From Fibrobacteres bacterium CG2_30_45_31 (GTDB lineage: Bacteria > Fibrobacterota > Fibrobacteria > Fibrobacterales > Fibrobacteraceae), in NCBI GenBank assembly GCA_001873075.1, contig MNYL01000188.1:1-7220 (forward strand): 7,220 nucleotides of DNA. The letters run 5' to 3'. The notes beneath the pieces were generated by a model that was not told where the DNA came from, made no database searches, and saw only the letters and a list, made by a program, of their open reading frames with translations. Both the position numbers and the translations under genes were made by a program. Positions 1-4,940 of this stretch are shown here, piece after piece; position 1 is the stretch's first letter; the number at the start of each line of letters is the position of its first letter.

Positions 1-162
1 TCCCCAAGCAAGCAAAAGAACGAAGACCATAAATTTTGGAAGGGGTTGAGATGTTTTCATACTTCTTTCTCGAAGAGGTCATTGAAATAGGGATGGGGAA
101 TCATGAGTGCCTCGTATGTAAACGTTTTAGTCGATTCTTTGTTCACTTCAGTCGGTTAGAAT

Positions 163-192
163 TTGCAAATAATTCAATTTTTGCTAAATTTA
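163..192 (+). promoter_or_regulatory. Candidate Bacteroidetes-type promoter of the zinc-site protein gene
   Basis: TTG at 163-165 is followed by exactly 19 nt and then TAAATTTA at 185-192. This is one base off the Bacteroidetes -7 consensus TAnnTTTG, and the spacing equals that of the tRNA-His promoter in this window. It would give a leader of about 25-30 nt ahead of the ATG at 222. Read as a sigma70 promoter it is weaker (TTGCAA, 16 nt, TAAATT). Inferred from pattern only. Confidence 0.45.
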
Positions 193-212
193 CGGCGAGA
201 AAACATCCTCTT

Positions 213-216
213 GGAG
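213..216 (+). promoter_or_regulatory. Ribosome binding site that decides the start at 222
   Basis: GGAG lies 5 nt before the ATG at 222. The reading frame stays open back to 36, but the earlier in-frame ATGs (for example at 93) lack a comparable site, and the candidate promoter at 163-192 lies inside that longer frame. The start at 222 is therefore preferred. Confidence 0.6.
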
Positions 217-221
217 CAGCT

Positions 222-590
222 ATGCAGTTACCGAAGTATAAAAAGAAGAAGCGCATTAAGCTTAAAGTTTGCCAAGAGCCGGGTTGCGGTCGTGAATTTT
301 GGGGCCATCCGATTGCGAAGTATTGCGAATTACATCGTGATATTAAGCAGCGTCAAAAGCAGAAAAAAGATATTGAAAATATTGAAGCCAAGAATATCAT
401 CTTCCGTCACAACTATACAGAAGTTATGGATTTGCCTTTCAAATGCTGTCTTGAAGGTTGTGATGATATATTTGAAATCAAGGTATTTCCCAAACAGTTC
501 GTGTACCCGCGTTTTTGTGTGGAGCATCGCAATGATTTTAAACGCACGAATTTTCTCCGAATTATGAGACGGAAAAACCGCGAAGAGTAA
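222..590 (+). CDS. Small basic protein with two putative zinc-binding C-x4-C...C-x2-H sites
   Basis: I do not recognise this 122-residue protein as a named family. It opens with a very basic stretch (residues 5-15, mostly Lys/Arg). Two similar cysteine/histidine units follow. The first has C17, C22, C35 and H38 (C-x4-C-x12-C-x2-H). The second has C75, C80, C99 and H102 (C-x4-C-x18-C-x2-H), with C76 as an alternative ligand. Both share a Gly before the second Cys, an aromatic, a Pro, and an aromatic-C-x-E/L-H-R ending, which suggests internal duplication of a small treble-clef or ribbon-like zinc site. The linker (39-65) is charged and probably helical, and the C-terminus is basic again. There is no signal peptide or membrane segment. 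Nucleic-acid binding is a reasonable guess from the charge and zinc sites, but nothing shows it directly. The gene appears monocistronic, with its own promoter-like site and terminator. The start at 222 rests on GGAG 5 nt upstream. Confidence 0.75.
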   Translation: MQLPKYKKKKRIKLKVCQEPGCGREFWGHPIAKYCELHRDIKQRQKQKKDIENIEAKNIIFRHNYTEVMDLPFKCCLEGCDDIFEIKVFPKQFVYPRFCVEHRNDFKRTNFLRIMRRKNREE

Positions 591-615
591 TTTTTTTCTG
601 AAAAGAAACAAGATG

Positions 616-640
616 CCTCCCTCCTCAGGGGAGGTTTTTT
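616..640 (+). terminator. Rho-independent terminator after the zinc-site protein gene
   Basis: CCTCCC (616-621) pairs with GGGAGG (629-634) around a 7-nt loop, followed directly by six T (635-640). It lies 25 nt after the stop codon at 590, on the coding strand of that gene. Confidence 0.85.
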
Positions 641-675
641 GTTAGGATTTGCGCTCCGAAAAGCCTAAACGGCCC

Positions 676-705
676 TTGAATCTTTGAGCCCCTTTGTTAT
701 ATTTG
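676..705 (+). promoter_or_regulatory. Bacteroidetes-type promoter of tRNA-His
   Basis: TTG at 676-678, 19 nt, then TATATTTG at 698-705, an exact match to TAnnTTTG at the spacing known for Bacteroidetes housekeeping promoters. The tRNA begins at 720, so transcription would start only a few bases before the mature 5' end. There is no good TTGACA/TATAAT pair here. This is the best promoter match in the window. Confidence 0.6.
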
Positions 706-719
706 GACTGCTTTCACAT

Positions 720-794
720 GGTGAGTGTAGCTCAGCTGGTTAGAGTCCCAGATTGTGATTCTGGTTGTCGTCGGTTCGAATCCGATCACTCACC
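720..794 (+). tRNA. tRNA-His (anticodon GTG)
   Basis: A full cloverleaf folds by eye. The acceptor stem is GTGAGTG (721-727) with CACTCAC (787-793). The D arm is GCTC/GAGT with one G-T pair. The anticodon arm is CCAGA-TTGTGAT-TCTGG with anticodon GTG at 755-757. The variable loop is TTGTC, and the T arm is GTCGG-TTCGAAT-CCGAT. The G at 720 supplies the extra G(-1) typical of tRNA-His, facing C73 at 794, which is the identity pair for histidyl-tRNA synthetase. The 3' CCA is not encoded (the next bases are CTT), so a CCA-adding enzyme is needed. The gene stands alone between its own promoter-like site and a terminator. Confidence 0.97.
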
Positions 795-798
795 CTTC

Positions 799-831
799 AA
801 AAAAAGATCTACTTCTGTAGGTCTTTTTTTT
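799..831 (+). terminator. Rho-independent terminator of tRNA-His
   Basis: GATCTAC (806-812) pairs with GTAGGTC (817-823, one T-G pair) around the loop TTCT. The A-run before the stem (799-805) can extend pairing into the eight-T tract (824-831). It begins 4 nt after the tRNA. Confidence 0.88.
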
Positions 832-905
832 GTGCATAAAAAAATTGCCTATAAAAATCAGCCTCGTTCTCCGATTCTTCTTTCCGTGGGAAAACCCCAA
901 GACGC

Positions 906-934
906 AAAAAAACGCTGTTCCAGCGAACAGCGTT
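906..934 (-). terminator. Rho-independent terminator of the mmd operon
   Basis: A perfect 10-bp inverted repeat (911-920 with 925-934) encloses a 4-nt loop. Read on the minus strand the stem runs into seven consecutive T (plus-strand A, 906-912, whose first bases in transcript order lie in the stem). It is 55 nt beyond the mmdB stop. The plus-strand side has only four T, so any termination of plus-strand transcription would be weaker. Confidence 0.88.
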
Positions 935-960
935 TTAAAGTCAAAATTCAATTGTTTAAT

Positions 961-1002
961 TCGCCTCTCGCGAAACTTATAAACAAATTTTAAGAGAGGC
1001 GA
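961..1002 (-). repeat. 9-bp inverted repeat across the mmdB stop codon
   Basis: TCGCCTCTC (961-969) is the exact reverse complement of 994-1002, with a 24-nt A/T-rich loop that contains the mmdB stop (990-992). No U-tract follows, so it does not look like an intrinsic terminator. It may be an mRNA 3' stem or chance. Confidence 0.5.
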
Positions 1003-2153
1003 GAAATCATGTACCCAGCACAAACCGCTGTTCCAATCACACCCGCCACGTTTGGTCCCATGGCGTGCATCAGAAGGAAATTCTGCGGATCATATTTCGC
1101 GCCTTCCACCTGGGAAACGCGTGCGGCCATCGGCACTGCGGAGACTCCTGCGGAGCCAATGAGCGGATTCACGGGATTGTTCGGACTGCACCAGTTCATC
1201 ACTTTAGCAAGGAAAAGGCCACCCATGGTCGAGAAACCAAATGCGACCACACCCATCGCAATAATGGCGATGGTTTGCGGACGGATAAAGATATCTGAAG
1301 ACATGGTGAGCCCTACGGATGTGCCGAGGAAAATGGTCACAATATTCATGAGTTCGTTTTGCGAGGTTTTCACCAAACGTTCGACAACGCCACTTTCTTT
1401 CAAAATGTTACCGAGCATGAGCATAATAATAAGGGCGGATGCATCGGGAACGACCAACACACAAACGATCATCACCATAACGCTGAAGGCAATGCGTTCC
1501 AGTTTGCTCACTGGACGAAGACTCTTCATGCGAATACGACGTTCTTTGTCTGTGGTCATCAAGCGCATGATCGGGGGTTGAATCAACGGTACGAGAGCCA
1601 TGTAAGTGTAAGCAGCAACTGCGATTGGCCCGATCAAATGCTGAGCGAGTTTATTCGCTGTGAAAATGGATGTTGGGCCATCAGCGCCACCAATGATGCC
1701 GATGGAAGCGGCTTCACCGAGAGTAAATCCACCGAACATTACGGCACAGAACATGGTAGCAAATACGCCGAATTGGGCACCACCGCCAAGTAATAATGTG
1801 CGCGGATTGGCAATCAAAGGTCCAAAGTCAGTCATTGCACCCACACCTAAGAAAATAAGGGGAGGGAACAATTCCAGATGAATGCCCTGACTGATGTAGC
1901 TGTAAAGCCCCGCGGTAGGGACAAACATGCCTTCAATACTCCAGCCACCATCGTAAAACATGCGCGTAGGCAAGTTTACCGCGAGGGCACCAAAAGCAAT
2001 GGGGAGAAGTAGCAGGGGTTCGAATTTTTTGACAATCGCGAGATACATCAAAACAAAACTCACCACCCACATGATGAGCATGCTTCCCGTAATGTACTGG
2101 AATCCAGCATCATTCGTGAACATGTCTCTCACGACGGATAAGACTTCACTCAT
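990..2153 (-). CDS. mmdB: Sodium-pumping methylmalonyl-CoA decarboxylase beta subunit (OadB/MmdB/GcdB family)
   Basis: This is the membrane subunit that decarboxylates carboxybiotin delivered by MmdC and couples this to Na+ export across the cytoplasmic membrane. At 387 residues it is normal for the family and very hydrophobic, with about nine to eleven membrane segments; the clearest are near 23-41, 121-143, 174-192, 218-235, 267-285, 293-316 and 366-385. Family hallmarks are visible. IIGGADGPTSIF (153-164) carries D158, the equivalent of the Asp required for Na+ coupling in the oxaloacetate decarboxylase beta subunit. GAMTDFGPLIANP lies at 105-117, and NPLIGSAGVSAVPMAAR at 329-345. Its SD (AGGA, 9 nt before the ATG) overlaps the mmdC stop codon, implying coupled translation. 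It is the last gene of the operon, followed by a strong terminator. Sequence alone does not separate Mmd, Oad and Gcd beta subunits; the Mmd call comes from the neighbouring alpha subunit. Confidence 0.95.
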   Translation of the reverse strand: MSEVLSVVRDMFTNDAGFQYITGSMLIMWVVSFVLMYLAIVKKFEPLLLLPIAFGALAVNLPTRMFYDGGWSIEGMFVPTAGLYSYISQGIHLELFPPLIFLGVGAMTDFGPLIANPRTLLLGGGAQFGVFATMFCAVMFGGFTLGEAASIGIIGGADGPTSIFTANKLAQHLIGPIAVAAYTYMALVPLIQPPIMRLMTTDKERRIRMKSLRPVSKLERIAFSVMVMIVCVLVVPDASALIIMLMLGNILKESGVVERLVKTSQNELMNIVTIFLGTSVGLTMSSDIFIRPQTIAIIAMGVVAFGFSTMGGLFLAKVMNWCSPNNPVNPLIGSAGVSAVPMAARVSQVEGAKYDPQNFLLMHAMGPNVAGVIGTAVCAGYMISRLS

Positions 2154-2162
2154 AGTGTTTTA

Positions 2163-2168
2163 TCCTCA
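2163..2168 (-). promoter_or_regulatory. mmdB ribosome binding site overlapping the mmdC stop
   Basis: On the minus strand, TGAGGA combines the mmdC stop codon TGA with the AGGA of the mmdB SD, 9 nt before the mmdB ATG at 2153. Ribosomes ending mmdC would sit on the mmdB initiation site, which fits coupled, balanced synthesis. Confidence 0.7.
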
Positions 2169-2552
2169 GGAAATGATCATAAGAACTTGACCTTCCGAAA
2201 CGGAGTCTTGTTCTTTGATGTTGATGGAGGCAATAGTTCCAGCGACTGGTGCATAAATCGGTGTTTCCATTTTCATGGCTTCGAGAACCACCACTTCTTG
2301 GTTTGCAGAAACCTTATCACCGACATTCACTTTTGTCTTGAAAACGAGTCCCATCATGGGGCTCACGACTGGGGTGCCACCCGCAATGGGAGCTGCTGCA
2401 ACTGGAGCGGGAGCCGCATTGACGGGAGCCGAAGTTGCGGAAGCGCTTGCTACAGAAGCTACAGCCACAGGAGAAGAAACGTTACCATCAAGAACTTCAA
2501 CTTCAACGTCGTAGCTCTTACCTTCAAGATTAATACGGAGTGTTTTTTTCAT
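2166..2552 (-). CDS. mmdC: Biotin carboxyl carrier subunit of methylmalonyl-CoA decarboxylase (MmdC, gamma)
   Basis: This small cytoplasmic carrier protein takes the carboxyl group from MmdA on its biotin and presents it to MmdB. It has 128 residues. The N-terminal region (1-25) matches the short beta-rich start of such carriers. A flexible Ala/Pro/Val-rich linker follows (about 27-58), then a biotinyl/lipoyl domain (about 60-128). The biotinylation motif EAMKME is at 91-96, so Lys94 is the attachment site for biotin ligase. The conserved SPMMG at the domain start (64-68) and the GTI turn (105-107) are also present. The start at 2552 is supported by AGGA 9 nt upstream; the ATG at 2560 runs straight into a stop. 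It lies 16 nt after the OadG-like gene and 12 nt before mmdB, inside the operon. Confidence 0.96.
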   Translation of the reverse strand: MKKTLRINLEGKSYDVEVEVLDGNVSSPVAVASVASASATSAPVNAAPAPVAAAPIAGGTPVVSPMMGLVFKTKVNVGDKVSANQEVVVLEAMKMETPIYAPVAGTIASINIKEQDSVSEGQVLMIIS

Positions 2553-2568
2553 AATATCATATCCTGGC

Positions 2569-3330
2569 TTACTTGAGCCCGTTGGAGTGAAGTTCTGTAC
2601 GACCCTGAATTGCCCAGATCCAGTCGTTGGTATTCTGGGGACGGAAGCGGACGACGGTGCAAGAGCGTCCTAAGATTTCTGCAGCAGATACGGCGAAAAT
2701 AACAGCGAGCTTTTCATTGGAAAGGCCAGGGTGTATATCTCCTGTCGCATGAGTTGCAAGAACAGGTGTTGTGAAATTTTGAGCTTGCATTGGAATGATT
2801 GCCTTCTTACTTTCGATTTTGTTCAGTTTGAGAAGTTTTAAGACAGCGGACAACGCATAACAAAGAACACATAGTCCGGTAATGACTAGCATCACTACAA
2901 TAAGTCCACTGATTTGGAATTCTATCAGAGAACCCATACCAAAGGTTCCCGTCTCAGTGCCCTTTCCCGTGTAGTAGGTACTTCCCAACTTTGCTTTTGC
3001 ATGAGGAACTACTTTGGCACCTTCAAGACTTGCCAAACTATCCTTGCGGAGATTGGCTTCTTTCGCTTGGTTATAGGTTTTGTATAGAATGCTAACGCCG
3101 CCACCGTGGTTTTCCACGATTTCGAAAATGGCATCCTGTGGCATTAATTCCAGTTGTTTTTGAATCGGCTGCCGAATCGAATCCGGCATGAGGGCTATTT
3201 GCTCATCAAACCGACCCTTTGCAACCACCTTCGCCTTGGTAACTGGCTGGGCTGGCTGAGTCGCAATCTCCATGGCCGCGGCTGGAACCGAATCCATAGA
3301 ATTTGACGTACTGTCTTGCTGTTCTATCAT
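2569..3330 (-). CDS. mmdD: OadG/MmdD-like small membrane subunit with a long N-terminal extension
   Basis: By position and C-terminal half this is the small membrane-anchoring subunit that ties the carboxyltransferase to the membrane pump. There is one clear membrane segment at about 138-164, followed by a Lys-rich stretch (165-176), so the C-terminus should be cytoplasmic. The tail (199-250) has an HPGLSNEKLAV segment and a DWIWAIQGRTELHS ending, resembling the tail of some OadG-family proteins. The oddity is length: 253 residues against roughly 80-130 in classical OadG/MmdD. The first 136 residues form a polar region I do not recognise: a Ser/Ala/Pro/Gln-rich start (1-40) and a probable small domain at 41-115, with no signal peptide. 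The ATG at 3330 overlaps the mmdA stop in ATGA, so translation is probably coupled; only a weak SD is seen. A downstream ATG at 3297 has no SD either. The family call is confident; the role of the extension is unknown. Confidence 0.85.
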   Translation of the reverse strand: MIEQQDSTSNSMDSVPAAAMEIATQPAQPVTKAKVVAKGRFDEQIALMPDSIRQPIQKQLELMPQDAIFEIVENHGGGVSILYKTYNQAKEANLRKDSLASLEGAKVVPHAKAKLGSTYYTGKGTETGTFGMGSLIEFQISGLIVVMLVITGLCVLCYALSAVLKLLKLNKIESKKAIIPMQAQNFTTPVLATHATGDIHPGLSNEKLAVIFAVSAAEILGRSCTVVRFRPQNTNDWIWAIQGRTELHSNGLK

Positions 3331-4883
3331 AACGGGCTTAATCCATGTTTTTTAGGGGGACGTGTCACACGTTTCGTCATCAAGGAACGCAACGCAAGCG
3401 CCACCTTGAATCGGGTCTCAGCGGGCTCAATCACATCCGTGATAATGCCCGATTCCGCAGCCTGGTAAGGCTTCGAAAATTTTTCACGATAATCTTCCAC
3501 CAACTCTTTATACTTCGCATCGCGGTCGGTGGCGGTTTCTAGCTCTTTCTTGTAAATAATTTTAGCGGCACCTTCGGCACCCATCACGGCAATTTCGGAG
3601 GATGGCCAAGCGAATACGACATCGCCGCCAAGGTCTTTCGAACCCATGGCAATATAGGCTCCACCGTAAGCTTTGCGCATAATGACTGTTACTAACGGCA
3701 CTGTGCAAGTGGCATACGCATAAAGGACTTTGGCTCCATGACGAATGATACCACCGCGTTCCTGTGCAAGGCCAGGCATAAAACCAGGTACATCCATCAA
3801 TGTGACGATAGGAATGTTAAAAGCATTGCAGAACATAATGAAGCTTGCCGCTTTGTCCGAGGCATCGATGTCGATGCATCCTGCCTTGGCTTTCGGCTGG
3901 TTTGCAACAATTCCCACAACGATGCCATCGATACGGGCAAATCCGACTACCATATTCATTGCAAAATTTTTGTGCACTTCGAGCCATTCGTTTGTATCTA
4001 CCAAGCGTTCAATGACTTGGTAAACATCCAAAGGCGTTTTCCCATCTTCAGGCACAATTTCATTCATGCCTTCATCCCGTTCCAGTGCGAGTTCGGAAGA
4101 AAGACGGTTGGGAGGATCCTGCAAGTTATTGCTAGGAAGGAAACTCAGAAGTTTTTTGATGATCTCGATGGCATGCTTGTCGTCTTCAGCTACGAAATGA
4201 ACGTTTCCAGAAACTGTGGCATGCGCATTTGCTGTGGCAAATTGATCCAGAGGAGCTTCTTGACCAGTCGCAGCCTTGATGACTTCCGGGCCGCAGATAA
4301 ACATGTTGGAATTGTTCTTGAGCTGAATACAAAAATCCATCAGCGCAGGGCTATAAGCAGCACCACCGGCACAAGGGCCCGCGATAAGCGCAATCTGGGG
4401 GACGAGGCCCGAAGCGAGAACGTTCTGTCTAAAAACTTGGCCGTAACCCGCGAGGCTCTTTACGCCTTCCTGGATTCGCGCTCCACCGGAATCGTTCACG
4501 CTGATAATCGGAGTACCGAGGGTGCAGGCCTGTGCCATCGCATCTGCCATTTTCTTTGCGTGACGGGATCCCAAAGAACCTCCGCTCACCATAAAATCTT
4601 GGCTGATCACTGTGACGGGGCGACCATTGATGTTGCCGAGTCCTGCAATGACGCCATCTCCCGCGAGATCCTTCTTGTCAAATCCAAAACCGCGTACATC
4701 ATGGTTGATGTGCATCCCCGTTTCCTGAAAAGAACCTTCATCGACTAATTGAGTGACTCGTTCTCTTGCGGTCAAAAGTCCTTTTGCATGACGTGCGGCA
4801 ATCTTATCTTCGGTGCAACCGCTAGTAAGTGCTTTCTGTCGGCGACTTGCTAATTGATCCAATAATTCTTTCTTAATAGCCAT
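3327..4883 (-). CDS. mmdA: Methylmalonyl-CoA decarboxylase alpha subunit (carboxyltransferase, MmdA)
   Basis: This cytoplasmic carboxyltransferase moves the carboxyl group of (S)-methylmalonyl-CoA to MmdC biotin, releasing propionyl-CoA. It has 518 residues, the usual length. Two crotonase-like halves are visible. The N-half has NDSGGARIQEG (130-140) and the acyl-CoA oxyanion loop GPCAGGAAYSPAL (169-181). The C-half has AGCIDIDASDKAA (334-346), MDVPGFMPG (363-371) and the second oxyanion loop RKAYGGAYIAMGSK (403-416). The same fold occurs in propionyl-CoA and acetyl-CoA carboxylase subunits. Here the decarboxylase role follows from the adjoining beta pump and the absence of a biotin carboxylase gene. 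Glutaconyl-CoA decarboxylase is less likely because its alpha subunit is longer. Residues 206-232 depart from the common EELGGA-H-SG pattern. The ATG at 4883 is chosen over an upstream in-frame GTG (4922) because GAAGGA precedes it and the GTG lies within a promoter-like element. Confidence 0.93.
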   Translation of the reverse strand: MAIKKELLDQLASRRQKALTSGCTEDKIAARHAKGLLTARERVTQLVDEGSFQETGMHINHDVRGFGFDKKDLAGDGVIAGLGNINGRPVTVISQDFMVSGGSLGSRHAKKMADAMAQACTLGTPIISVNDSGGARIQEGVKSLAGYGQVFRQNVLASGLVPQIALIAGPCAGGAAYSPALMDFCIQLKNNSNMFICGPEVIKAATGQEAPLDQFATANAHATVSGNVHFVAEDDKHAIEIIKKLLSFLPSNNLQDPPNRLSSELALERDEGMNEIVPEDGKTPLDVYQVIERLVDTNEWLEVHKNFAMNMVVGFARIDGIVVGIVANQPKAKAGCIDIDASDKAASFIMFCNAFNIPIVTLMDVPGFMPGLAQERGGIIRHGAKVLYAYATCTVPLVTVIMRKAYGGAYIAMGSKDLGGDVVFAWPSSEIAVMGAEGAAKIIYKKELETATDRDAKYKELVEDYREKFSKPYQAAESGIITDVIEPAETRFKVALALRSLMTKRVTRPPKKHGLSPL

Positions 4884-4894
4884 ATTAAAATCGG

Positions 4895-4900
4895 TCCTTC
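4895..4900 (-). promoter_or_regulatory. mmdA ribosome binding site
   Basis: GAAGGA on the minus strand ends 11 nt before the ATG at 4883. The spacing is a little long, but it is the only SD-like site near either candidate start, and it favours 4883 over the GTG at 4922. Confidence 0.6.
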
Positions 4901-4921
4901 TGTAAGGATGAAGTGAGGCCA

Positions 4922-4929
4922 CAAAGATA
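4922..4929 (-). promoter_or_regulatory. TAnnTTTG element upstream of mmdA, possible internal promoter
   Basis: TATCTTTG on the minus strand matches the Bacteroidetes -7 consensus exactly and lies about 40 nt before the mmdA ATG, in the 57-nt gap after the CoA-transferase. No TTG is found 19-21 nt upstream (the nearest TTTTG is 25 nt away), so the promoter may be weak or the match fortuitous. Confidence 0.35.
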
Positions 4930-4940
4930 GATTTTTTGGT

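Noticed and set aside
36..221. N-terminal extension of the zinc-site protein back to 36 (62 extra residues, containing another CLVC)
   Set aside because: No SD at the earlier ATGs, composition unlike the rest of the protein, and a promoter-like site lies inside it. GGAG 5 nt before 222 favours the shorter form.
330..611. 93-codon minus-strand open frame
   Set aside because: Antisense to the zinc-site gene, with no SD or family features. The cysteine/histidine pattern supports the plus strand.
694..993. 99-codon plus-strand open frame
   Set aside because: It runs straight through tRNA-His and its terminator, and has no recognisable protein features.
1009..1793. Plus-strand open frames opposite mmdB
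   Set aside because: They are antisense to a strongly conserved membrane protein and show no domain or ribosome binding site of their own.
3738..4748. Long (336-codon) plus-strand open frame opposite mmdA
   Set aside because: It lies wholly antisense to a gene with clear catalytic motifs. Its product is rich in His/Cys/Arg without any domain, typical of a shadow frame.
4884..4922. GTG start at 4922 for mmdA, adding 13 residues
   Set aside because: No SD before it, and the GTG is part of the TATCTTTGTG element. The ATG at 4883 has GAAGGA upstream and gives the usual family length.
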